From Ditylenchus dipsaci (lineage: Eukaryota; Nematoda; Chromadorea; Rhabditida; Anguinidae): DNA of 64,000 nt. Below the pieces are notes generated by a model. That model was not told the origin of the DNA. It did no database searches and worked only from the letters and a program-made list of their open reading frames with translations. The position numbers and the translations under genes are program-made. The stretch spans positions 84,167 through 148,166 of the forward strand of contig SADC01000111.1 of NCBI GenBank assembly GCA_004194705.1, in the 5' to 3' direction. Position 1 is the first letter of the stretch. Every line of letters starts with the position of its first letter. Below are positions 42,477 through 51,784 of the stretch, one piece after another.

Positions 42477-44941
42477 GAAAATTTATAGTCCGTAATAAAT
42501 TTTAGCTTTAAAAGTGTGTTTTTATCAAAAAATAAGCATTTTTTGAACACCGATTTTCGGCGTGAAAACCGCCATAAAAATCACTAATTGGCGTGTACCC
42601 TCCTGAATTTTAATGCATCAGAAAGAACATTTCATACGACACCTTTTTGGCGAAAATACCCGAAAAAAACTAGGGGAGGTGATACAAAAAAGGTCTTTGA
42701 AATTGGCTAGTCATCACTAACTCTTTTCAGTTTTTGACGTAAATTTCTTTACTAGAAAAACCTGGAATTCTGACACCGAATTCGTGATCAGCGTATCTAA
42801 TTTGCTACTAAAACCACTTTTAGAAGTGTACTTTGAATGTCATACTTAAATTTTTTACAGAACAAATCAAAAACACCTGTCAAAATTATTAAATCTCCCG
42901 TCAAATTCAAATTTTGCATTGTTATATTTACTTCAAGTTCATTTTTCATGCAATATGCGTAAATTTCTCGTCCAATCTTGGATTCACGATGTCAAGTTTC
43001 TCTTTCAGATGCCTCGAGGACAAGCTCTTACTTGGACAAATGAGGAAATATGCCAAAGCGAAGAGGAAATCGATACATGGCTGAAGAAAAATGCTGAATG
43101 GCGCTTCGACACTCCTCAAGATGGGATTCAATGTGCTACGGATGTATACGTCTGCTATTACTCAAAGAGAAATCCCAGGGAAAGTTCGATTGCAAAGCAA
43201 AGATAAGAATTCGCTACATGAAAGATCTCTCAAATGTATGTAATTTTTTTAGACTTATTTCTTTACTCCAATGCATTTTTATTTAGGCCTATATTCAAAC
43301 TACAGGTTCTCATGACCATCACCAGCTTAGTGTTCTCGGGCTGAGCTCTCCAGTCAAGAAGAAAATTCAAGCACTAGATGAACCTTATTGCGGCAGAACA
43401 GCGAGAAAAATTCAAATATCTCTACAGATTAGATCATGGCTCAAGTCATCTTCGAGCGTTCATATGGACTATATTCAGGAAGATTCAGAGCTAGAAGGGT
43501 TGATGATTCCGTCACTACAGCAAGTGCAGGGTCAAAAGGAACAGCGAGCTCAAAAACGAGGATTTACTAAGACTTTGACGCTTGAGGATTTGGAACTTTA
43601 CTTTGTTATGAACCGAGAAATTCCAGGTAAATTGAAAACTTTGTAGTTATTTTACTAATCACAAACAATATGTGTTCAGTTGAAGAAAAGAAGCCATATG
43701 CTGCTGCTTTTTCTTACCGAAATATCACTGTGACAGCAGAAAATGAAGTGGAGAAGCCGTCGGTGCAATTCCTTCTGGTGATTACTTCGAAAAAGCTACA
43801 ATGCCGTCAATCAGCATGGCCAAGCTTTCAAGTAGATGGAACTTATAAACTAATGACACTGAGTTATCCGTTACTGGTATGAATTCAACTATCTGTTCCA
43901 TTTCCACAACTGTTCCATAAGTTCCAAAAATGTGATTAAGTTGAGTGCAGCCAAATCTTTTTATGACGTTTATCTAGGTGACCAGCAAAAAGATCTAGCA
44001 AAAAGAGCTGAAAGTTAATACCAATAGATCAGCTTAAAAGCATGAAAAAGTAGTTGCATTATTATTATCTTAGTAGGATTCCGTACAAGGTAACTCAATT
44101 GACGGGGAACAGGTGAATATAAAGATGCAAAATTTGAATTTGATGGCTTTTCGGTTGACTCATATGCACTTGTTGATTCCCGAAAATACCCTAAAATTGC
44201 TGGATATCTTCGACAAGTCTGTGATATTTACCTGAAAAACAAGAAAATAAGTGGTCAGGAGTATGTATATAAGTTGAAAACAAGGTATAAAAAGCCGCAA
44301 AAGAAATCCCAAATCACTGAGAGAACAGTCAAAATTGGTGCAACGACCGTGCTCATTACTGGGAATTCGACATAGTAAACACAATATTGGATCAGAAATT
44401 CACAGAAAATTACAGAAAAATATCAACTTAATGGAGTAAAAGTGAATGAATCAGTCCGAAAATTTGAATAAGACGGGAGATTTAATGATTTTGACGGGTG
44501 TTTTCAGGTACAGCCATAAATATGAGATTCACGGATTATTGACTCGTTTGAAAGTTTATTATCCTGAGAGGAATTTGAAATATGATATTCAAAGTACACT
44601 TCTAAGAGTGGTTTCAGAAGCAAAACAGATACGCTGATCACGAATCCCGTGTCAGAATACAAGGTTTACCTATTAAAATTTTTTTAACGTCGAAAACTTA
44701 AAAGAGATAGGACGACTAGCAAACTTCAAATGCCTTTTTCGTCTTGCTTGCCCCAATTTTTTTTTGGGGTTTTTTCGCCAGAAAGGTGCTTTACGGAATG
44801 TTCTTTCTGATGCATTGAAATTCAGGAATGTACACACCAATTTCCACGTTTTCACGCCAAAACTCGGTGTTCAAAAAATGTCGATTTTTTGTAAAAAAAC
44901 ATACTTTTTAGCCAAAATTTATTACGGACTACATATTTTCA
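42477..44941. mobile_element. MULE (Mutator-like) element with terminal inverted repeats over 400 bp
   Basis: From about 42477 (GAAAATTTATAGTCCGTAAT) the left arm is mirrored by the right arm ending near 44941 (ATTACGGACTACATATTTTC). Matches continue through GAACACCGA, GGCGTGAAAAC, ATGCATCAGAAAGAACATT and down to GCGTATC/GATACGC near 42800 and 44630. Arms of several hundred bp are characteristic of MULEs, and a MULE transposase fragment lies between them. A 9-bp target duplication was not recognised by eye, so the exact ends may be off by some bases. Confidence 0.78.
43009..43876 (+). pseudogene. N-terminal part of a MULE transposase, frameshifted
   Basis: Exons 43009-43235, 43287-43626 and 43680-43876 are joined in phase. 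The first begins MPRGQALTWTNEEICQSEEE and contains a zinc-finger-like pattern (YVCYYSKR...DCKAKIRIRY...TGSHDHH) as in FLYWCH/MULE N-termini; a one-base shift near 43180 separates CYYSKRNPR from KFDCKAK. The last exon ends SAWPSFQVDGTYKLM and SYPLL, the start of the MULE catalytic domain with its first Asp. The remaining catalytic residues are not found. A later open segment at about 44116-44350 (KYPKIAGYLRQVCDIYLK) may be a separate remnant. The element cannot move on its own. Confidence 0.75.
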
Positions 44942-45017
44942 CCAGTTATTATATGGGGTGATTAATGCATTTTTGTATTTCATTAATTTTTGTGCGAAAT
45001 ATCCTTAGAGAGGCATG

Positions 45018-45232
45018 CTCACCTGTCTAAATGTGTCCCCGTCAATTCAAATTTTTTTGCTGAATTATTGAACGTCTGTACGCATTTTTAACTTGGTTTC
45101 TGACAAAACAAGGCCTGGAATTTAAAGCCAAGGCCTAGAATTGTTGAAAACAAAGTTGAAAAATCTGAACAAAAGTTTAATGATTTAGAAAAAATTTTGA
45201 ATTGGAGGAGACAAATTTAAACAGATGAGCAT
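45018..45232. repeat. foldback element
   Basis: CATGCTCACCTGTCTAAATG at the left is mirrored by AATTTAAACAGATGAGCATG at the right. TTTTAACTTGGTTTC and GAAAACAAAGTTGAAAA lie inside. It ends about 50 bp upstream of the last exon of the coiled-coil gene. Confidence 0.65.
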
Positions 45233-45523
45233 GCATTTTTAAATGAAAGTCTTTTTCATATAATGTTTGTTTTAATTACAGCTAAAAGGAGGTAGCATTA
45301 GCAATACAACGCAGTGCCAGAGCAGTGTTGACAGTATTGGATAAACAAGCGAGTCAAGTGAAGGAACTAATTCTGTGGATGAGGAAGAGCATTCGGAAGG
45401 TGTAGAAGAGAACAGGACGGCTGTGGTTATCACCAAGCAGTCTTTCTAATTCTCTACTACTTGCAGATCCTTTTCTTTATTTAAAGTATTAATTATTGCT
45501 GCCACTACATGTGAAAATAACTA

Positions 45524-45529
45524 AATAAA
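45524..45529 (+). terminator. polyadenylation signal of the coiled-coil gene
   Basis: AATAAA lies 75 bp after the terminal TAA at 45447-45449. It supports the reading that the acidic tail, not the earlier TAA at 45342, is the ancestral C-terminus. Confidence 0.6.
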
Positions 45530-46075
45530 CTCAATTTATTATTAATAACATTATTATTATTAACATCACAACAATCGAAATTATGACTACAATTTGACGT
45601 CTTCTTCATTTCCATTCATTGCGGCCTTAAATATAAATACATCATTGTCATTTACACTACAGATAAATTTTTAGAAATCACGAACAAAAAGGCGCGGGTA
45701 TAACCAAATAATAATCAAAAGCTGCCCGCTAGTTTCTCAGAAGTGCATGCTGATTTCTTGAAAATGCGTGCTAATTTTCTAATTGTATTTTTCTCTCCAT
45801 TTTTTTATTTTTTTTCAATTTTTAATCTTATGATGCCACCTAAGATCTCATCTTTTTAACGAGCTAGGCATTTTTAAAGAATGAGCAGAAAAAATTACTG
45901 AATGAAAAAAATTGAATTTTATCAAAAAAATTTGTCACCCACCCCTTGAGGGTAGATAGTCTTTTTAGGGTATTTTTCACCAAATTTTAACGTTTTTTAA
46001 GCAAAGTCTGAGTAAAAATGCTACATTTTGAGGAGGTTTTCACCTTTTGGGGCCTGCCGCAGAAATAAACTTTGG
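45530..46075. other. intergenic AT-rich stretch
   Basis: Downstream of the coiled-coil gene; simple TTATTATTA near 45540, otherwise nothing recognised. Confidence 0.45.
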
Positions 46076-46290
46076 TATGCATACGTTTTTATGCATCCAG
46101 AGTCCCTTTCGAGTGATTTGTGTCTCAGGTATGTGGATGTGAGCATCTCAACCCCAAGCAACCAAGCCCTCTGCGCCCCCGAAGAGCGCGCAGGGAGCTT
46201 GAGAGTTAGAGATGCGCGCACGCACTTACCTTAGACATAATTCCGAGCAAGACTCTCGATCATGAAATGCATATAGAGACTCATTTTGCA
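46076..46290. repeat. palindromic repeat with paired splice-donor-like words
   Basis: The left arm ATGCATCCAGAGTCCCTTTC leads to TGTCTCAG|GTATGTGGATG and GAGCATCTCAACCCCAAGC. The right arm, read on the minus strand, gives GTCTTGCTCGGAATTATG then TCTAAG|GTAAGTGCGTGCG and CGCATCTCTAAC. The centre is a GC-rich hairpin (CTCTGCGCCCC...GCGCGCAGGG). Copies or arms also lie at 8.65, 30.1, 49.1/49.75, 58.45, 61.5 and 62.95 kb. Confidence 0.65.
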
Positions 46291-47254
46291 CAGCTGCAGC
46301 AAGAAAAATGTGATAAATCACCCAAAAATAATCCTAAAACACCCGAAAAAGACAATTTACCCCAAAAGAGCGGGTGGCAATTTTTTTTGACAAAATTTAA
46401 TTTTTTGGACTTTTCAGACTTTATTACAGGGCCATTCATTTATTATGTAGTAGAAAAAAATTCGAGTCGGTAACAAAAGTTCGAACTAAATCCTAAAAGT
46501 CATCATTTCAAAAATTAGCGAGATAAAGCTCGGAGCGTGCAATAAACAAATTATCCGATTGTTATTAAAGCTCATCCTGCACAACGAAGTGACTTGCAGT
46601 TTCAGATGCGTTGCAATATATTCTATTGCAAATATTAAAAATAACCAATTGAGGTCCCGATAATTACGCTCCCAGTCGATTGTACAGACTTTTTGTTAGG
46701 TTTCGGGAATAAAATTTTGAATGAAATTTTATTTCCGTAACCTAGCAAAAAGTAGTAATAATTTTTTAATGTAAAATTAGAGCCCATCAGAAACTGTAGA
46801 TCACTTTGATGTGCAGACCGAAGTTATCCGACAATTGCATATGTATTCCTCCATCCAAATTACCTCAAGAAAGCCCTGTTTCATGTGGTGGATCACAAAA
46901 CTCATAATTTTAGTCCAGACATTTTCCATGGCTTGCCTCTCTTTTTTTCTTTTTTGCATCTAAGAAGTCGACAGAGCAGGAGCGCAAGCGACTACATCTA
47001 CCACTCAAACACTGGCTGTCTGCAATTACTATATTTTTATAAGTTTCAGCTGTACATCTGAACAACACAGAATTTTCGGAGTCTTTAATCTTAAATACTT
47101 TTCTTGGTGTTTTTTTTCAAACATGCGCTAGTAACGAATCACCTCTGCCCTTATGAATTTTTCGTTACAAAAATGCCTCAGTCATGCTTGTTTTAGGCTC
47201 AGGCTCTGTCCTTGTATTTCTGGACTGAAAGTTGTCTTACGCACTTTTCAGGGG
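46291..47254. other. intergenic stretch, nothing recognised
   Basis: Contains a weak inverted pair near 46690-46750 (GGTTTCGGGAATAAAATTTT and mirror). No exon, RNA gene or complete element was seen. Confidence 0.45.
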
Positions 47255-47262
47255 TTCAGAAC

Positions 47263-47749
47263 GGGTTGGCCAGACTTGCGGACAATATTTTGCGGATGCG
47301 TGTTTCCGGACGTGATTATTACGGACAAAGCTTTGCGGATGAGGTTTTGCGCCTCAACTTTTGCGGATCAAATCTTGCGGACGCAAGATTTGCGGACGAA
47401 CATTTGCGTACGAGAACTTGCGGACAAAGATTTGCGGACGAGAACTTGCGAAATTCATATAAGCATAGCCTAAGTCACAGGTTTGACTAACTTAGTTTTT
47501 AATGCTGTCATCCTTCACTCCGGCTTGAAATAACTCCTTTTTTCTGCTCCTTTTATGCCAAACTTCGGTTTATCAGCAAAAGTCGGTCCGCAAATGTTCG
47601 TCCGCAAATGTTGCATCCGCGAAATTTGGTCCGCAAAGTCTCGTCCGCAAATCCTTGTCCGCAAATTTTCGTCTACAAATGTCGCGTCCGCAAAATTTGG
47701 TCCGCAAGCGTTGCGTCCGCAAAACGTTGTCCGCAAGTCTGGCCAACCC
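47263..47749. mobile_element. hAT-type element with TTGCGGAC arrays
   Basis: The ends GGGTTGGCCAGACTTGCGGA and the mirrored TCCGCAAGTCTGGCCAACCC have an exact 8-bp target duplication TTCAGAAC (47255-47262 and 47750-47757). About 190 bp on each side is a tandem array of TTGCGGAC-containing units. The open frames through the arrays are repetitive and not genes. Confidence 0.88.
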
Positions 47750-48090
47750 TTCAGAACATGTAGTTAAGTATTTTTAAGTACTGTTTGAAAAAAAGAAAGT
47801 TAATGACTGAAGGGAAAGGGGTGTCTCTATTGTCTATTAGGCCCAAAAACTCTTAATTAATACTTACTCGTGTAGTTTTTGATGTTGGTCATAAGTATAG
47901 TGTCGACCACTGACCTTTTACACACAACCTGCAAATAATATTCTTGTTATAAATAGTATTGATATTAAATTTAAGAGGTCCATCTTGTTGATAGCGTTTG
48001 ATGAATAAGCGTTTGTGTGGTGTCTTACGTTTTTAGTTTTTTTTTCAGAAATTCTTTTCAAAAATTTTCACCAACTAAAAAAGATTCTAC

Positions 48091-48787
48091 ATGAATTTGT
48101 TCATGGAACTTGAAGTGCAACCTGAGTTTTTTAGCCGTAGAACAGGATGGTTCATATTCAGAAACCCCATTTCCTATGGGCTAGTCTTTCGCTGTGAAGT
48201 AGCGAAATACCCTCGATATTTCTACAATAGTGAACGTAACACGCTTGACTCATACCCCTGTCCAACTAGTTATTATCTAGAGTATCATTTGCGCATGTTG
48301 GTATCAAACTGACCAGTTTTCTGCCTGGAACCACACCTTCATGCGGTAGTGCATCATTCCATTGGCTAAACTCAATAAAATTATCACAAATAAATTAAGT
48401 GTCACCAAATTTTATACCCCTGCACATTTCCCTGAGTTCATCTTCACTAGTGTTCAGACCATGTTCTAACACTTTGGCTACCTAGACTTTTTAAGTTTAA
48501 TTGAGTAAGGTAAAAATTAAATTTTCAGGGCTGTTACCTTTTTGAAAAATAGGGTTACTCCATCTGAACCAATTTTCAAAATACAATTTGAGAATATAGT
48601 CAAGTGTAAATTACCAGAAACATGGGCAGCTCTAGGGCATTGCTGCCTCAAGGTGTCTACATCGAATATCTGGATGTCGTGTGCCTCTTCAGTGCATTTT
48701 GCTAATAGTGACTTGAACAGGGATCTGGAACAACCAGCAGTGTCAACTATAACTCAGCAATTCCATATACCTTTTGTCGTTGAGTAG
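48091..48787 (+). CDS. two-exon gene of unknown function, 149 residues
   Basis: Exon 1 is 48091-48281 and exon 2 48529-48787; the total of 450 nt ends in TAG. The donor is GA|GTATCA and the acceptor ATTTTCAG|G, phase 2 kept. The protein starts MNLFMELEVQPEFFSRRTGW, contains FRNPISYGLVFRCEVAKYP and, after the junction, LEAVTFLKNRVTPSEP, KCKLPETWAALGHCCLK, and ends QQFHIPFVVE. It has no signal peptide or clear membrane segment. An in-frame TAA lies 5 codons upstream of the ATG, which favours this start. Reading through the intron instead gives a stop after LRMLVSN. The alternation of hydrophobic and polar residues suggests a folded cytosolic domain, possibly beta-rich. I do not recognise it, and it could be part of a longer gene with 5' exons not found. 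Confidence 0.48.
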
Positions 48788-48859
48788 TCGAATAACTACT
48801 TCAGCACCAAAATCACACCTTTCTAGGCATCTGAATGCATTTTTAATTAGCTCTTGGGG

Positions 48860-50110
48860 TTTCAAGAGTTGGACCCTACCGGAGTATACCACCCCCCCCC
48901 CCCCCAATGGAATTTTTTTAAAATACCTATATCGACTCAAAATCGACTCAGAAGTTCAAAAAAGGCATTATTTGTGAGTTCTGGTCAATAAAAAATCGAG
49001 TTTTGGGCATTTTTAAATCTCGACCATATGATTGTTTTACCCTGTTTTTAAACATGGGACTAGGCAAAAAGTACCTCTAAATGCCTTTTTGATCAACAGT
49101 CTTGCTCGGAATCATGTCTAAGGTAAGTGAATGCGCACATCTATTACCGAACAAGCCGACCATATCTTGAAAATTTTTTTCGGGGGCGCAGGGGGCTTGG
49201 TTGCTTGGGGTTGAGATCAGTGTTTTCATAATTCACACTAACAGTGACACTGACATTGACACTGACATGTCAGTTTAGCAAACTGACATTTTTTAACAGT
49301 GGTCGTAGACATGAAAAACTTGTCTTTTTGAAATTCTGTAAAGTGCGTTAGAAAGCTGACGAAATTCTGATTGAGAAAAGTGTTATCACATTTTCGACCC
49401 GCCTATGAAAAAAAGCCGGAAAAATAAGTGTCAGTTTCATTTTTAATGTCAGTTTAGCAAAAAAATGTCAGTGTCAGTTTAGACTTTTTTTGCTAAACTG
49501 ACATTAAAAATGAAACTGACACTTATTTTTTCCGGCTTTTTTTCATAGGCGGGTTGATAATCTGATAACACCTTTCTCGATCAGAATTTTGTCAGCTTTC
49601 TAACGCACTTTACAGAATTTCGAAAAGACAAGTTCTTTCATGTCTACGACCACTGTTAAAAATGTCAGTTTGCTAAACTGACATGTCAGTGTCAATGTCA
49701 GTGTCACTGTTAGTGTGAATTATGAAAACACTGGTTGAGATGCGCACACCCACATACCTTAGACATCAATCAACTGAAAGTGACTCTGGATGCATGAAAA
49801 AGCATGCATACCAGAGTTTATTTGTGCGGTAGGCCCCAGTATTCAAAACTATGTTCAACATCTTCCTTTTTGGAACAAATTGGCCTCTTTGTGGTCCCTA
49901 CCCACCCCAAAACAGCCCTAAGTCCCTTTAAAAATGGTCAAAAGAAGTAATTTTGGGTGGTCTCAAGACTCGATTTTTTATTGACCAAAACTCAAAAATA
50001 ATGCCTTTTTCGAGTTCCTGAGGCAATTTTGAGTCGATATAGGGTGTTTGGAAACACTTTAAAAAAAATTCCATTTGGTGGGGGGGGGTATACTCCGGTA
50101 GCGCCAAGAT
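48860..50110. mobile_element. composite foldback with TACCGGAGTATACC ends
   Basis: TACCGGAGTATACCACCCCC near 48888 and GGTATACTCCGGTA near 50088 face each other, followed inward by matching blocks (TCGATATAGGGTGTT / ACCTATATCGACTC, AAAAATAATGCCTTTTT / AAAAAGGCATTATTTG). The centre is the GTCTAAG-GTAAGTG palindrome (49076-49830), itself split by the hAT element at 49218-49733. Confidence 0.65.
49218..49733. mobile_element. hAT-type palindromic element with GTCAGTGTCAGTTT words
   Basis: An exact 8-bp target duplication GTTGAGAT lies at 49210-49217 and 49734-49741. The ends CAGTGTTTTCATAATTCACA and the mirrored GTGAATTATGAAAACACTG flank near-perfect arms made of GACACTGACATTGACACTG-like words. 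The duplicated 8 bp belong to the host repeat (GGGGTTGAGATGCGCAC), so the pre-insertion site can be read directly. Confidence 0.9.
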
Positions 50111-50704
50111 TTCTTATGTTAGTCAATAATATTTCAACACTAAAATGGTCGATCATTCAAGACAATCCACAGCTATCAATTTTTCTTTATAAATTTTTTT
50201 TGGAGTTTTGATCATAGCATATCATGGTTTTTCGGTACCCTCGATACCCCGCTCGACCATATCTTGAAAATTTTTCTCGCCAATATTTTAATAAAGCGTA
50301 CCTCTAGGTTAATTTTACCGCAAAAAACACTGAAGCGATGGCACTTTGCATCAATACCGATATTTTTTTAATTTTCAGCTAGTTTTAGGATCTCCTTGAT
50401 TTGTCAAATTGGAGGGAATTCGTATATTTATTCTCCAAACCGATTTTCGTGTTACTCGCAATAAAATTAACCTGAAAGTGCGGCTAACAAAGAGCTCCAA
50501 AAGTTGATCGAAAAAGTGAAAAATCTGGAATGTCATATATGTTCAGCGATTTTATTGTTAGATGACTGAATTGTCGAATTTTTTTTTTAAAAACGACATT
50601 TTTATTTGCTGAAAGATGCTATTTCATATATCTTCTTATTTGATTTTGAGTACTACAAATAAAGGCTCAGAAAATATTTGAATAAAAAAGTTTCCAAGAC
50701 TGGA
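50111..50704. other. AT-rich stretch, nothing recognised
   Basis: Lies between the composite foldback and the 3' end of the minus-strand gene at 50705. No polyadenylation signal could be fixed with confidence. Confidence 0.4.
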
Positions 50705-51154
50705 TCATAATTTCCAAAGCCTTGAAACTAACTTTTTAAGTGTCCTGCCAAGTAACCTAGCCTCTTCCAGAGTAAAAAGACCGCAAACTATAGACATATT
50801 GAGCACTGTTGGGGTCACTAAGGTGGCACTACTTGTCTGTTGTACTCCATTATATTGCTTACTATTTGAGCTACACGAAGCTATAATCCGCCCGAATGAA
50901 GGTGAAGGAGGTAGTCTGAGCAATAAGGCATCCAGGGACACTCGCAATTGACTTCTAGCCGACTTAGGAGACTGGCTGTGCATCTGAATAGGAAATCCGG
51001 AATAGTTTAGAAAATTCAATAGAGTAGTTGTTTTGGAAGCTACAAAAAGTTTTCAAAATAATTTATTCATATTTTCTGCTAAGTTCCACCCCCAGCTTCC
51101 TCGCACCTTTTAGCAATTGAAAAACAAGCAATGTGCGTGCTCTAGAGTTTGCTG
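50705..51154 (-). CDS. 3' part of an unknown gene (last two exons)
   Basis: Minus-strand exons are 51154-51107 (ANSRARTLLVFQLLK) and 51039-50705 (SKTTTLLNFLNYSGFPIQ, then SPKSARSQLRVSLDALLLRL, FGRIIASC, ending LKKLVSRLWKL and TGA). The 67-bp intron starts G|GTGCGA and ends CTTTTTGTAG; phase 1 joins correctly to give ...LLKASKTTT. The product end is Leu-rich and helical, with a basic C-terminus (RTLKKLVSRLW). The first exon begins in phase 1, so upstream exons must exist. A possible one lies at 55.33-55.42 kb (RQGSTSSYYPSYYVKYS, donor phase 1), across 4 kb of transposons, but its acceptor is weak. Family unknown. Confidence 0.5.
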
Positions 51155-51234
51155 CTGAATTTGGATTTATCAGAATGAAACAAAAACAAATAAAGCAGTT
51201 TTTGTGTACGGTTCTGCTATGTGGCGCTAAAATA

Positions 51235-51640
51235 TGCCTTGGTCCCCCCTGTTGTTTATAAGGTGGTCATGTTAACTACAATAACCATAACCACAGCTTT
51301 CTCAATAACCATAATAAACAGTTGTGAAAAATTCATTCGCTCTATTCCACAATGGAATAGGATTTTTCGCCTTGGTGGGCTATGTTGGTTTTTTGTGATT
51401 TTTAAGCTTGAGGCTTATTCAATGGTTAGCCATTGTTCGTAAGGCTGGATTTGAACCTGGTTTTCACTTTTTTTTTCAGCGTGGAGAAAGCATTTTTGAA
51501 TCCGTCTTAACATATTCTGGCCTCCCTTGCTTAAGTAAGTCTAAGCCTAAAAATCAACTAAAAATCAACAGGGGGAACAAGGCAAATAATTTGGGTCAAA
51601 GCATCTAAAAAAAGACAAGTGGGGGACCAAGACATATTTT
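51235..51640. repeat. foldback with CCTTGGTCCCCC motifs
   Basis: GCCTTGGTCCCCCCTGTTG at 51237 faces CAACAGGGGGAACAAGGC at about 51568 and GGGGGACCAAGAC at 51614. Interior weakly mirrored. Confidence 0.55.
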
Positions 51641-51784
51641 CGCACCATATGGGGCCGTATTAGATGAATGAGGTAATTCCCATACCCTACCCATACCTAC
51701 GGGTAGATACTCATGAACTACTCATTAAATGAGGGTGGGTAAAAAGTTACCCTTTTAGCCTCGGTATATACCCTGACCCACAAG

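Larger units (their letters stand above)
40817..45449 (+). pseudogene. 3' exons of a coiled-coil protein gene, probably decaying
   Basis: Three exons: 40817-41007 (KRGHYGSEEARSLQVDLE to EKERLNKELEEAHSL), 41156-41389 (RRYEKERYRLSEALKNITDL to MDMITELKK) and 45282-45449 (LKGGSISNTTQCQ to AVVITKQSF). The first two have heptad-like L/A/Q/E/K patterns, so a long coiled coil is clear. A one-base insertion at about 41249-41252 shifts the frame between NQSDN and ADLQLVSHNAAYLQ. In the last exon a TAA at 45342 interrupts the same frame, which continues as an acidic tail (SVDEEEHSEGVEEN). Both look like disabling changes, unless they are sequence errors. The first donor (GTCA|GTTTTA) is weak but keeps phase. 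The last intron contains a MULE. Upstream exons were not found; the sequence just before 40817 is a GGGACGGGAC-like repeat. The family is not recognised. Confidence 0.62.

Noticed and set aside
47153..47767. Open frames resembling pentapeptide-repeat proteins (ADARFADEHLRTRTC and similar)
   Set aside because: They run through the TTGCGGAC tandem arrays of a hAT element on both strands and end outside it at random. The repeat peptide follows from the DNA word.
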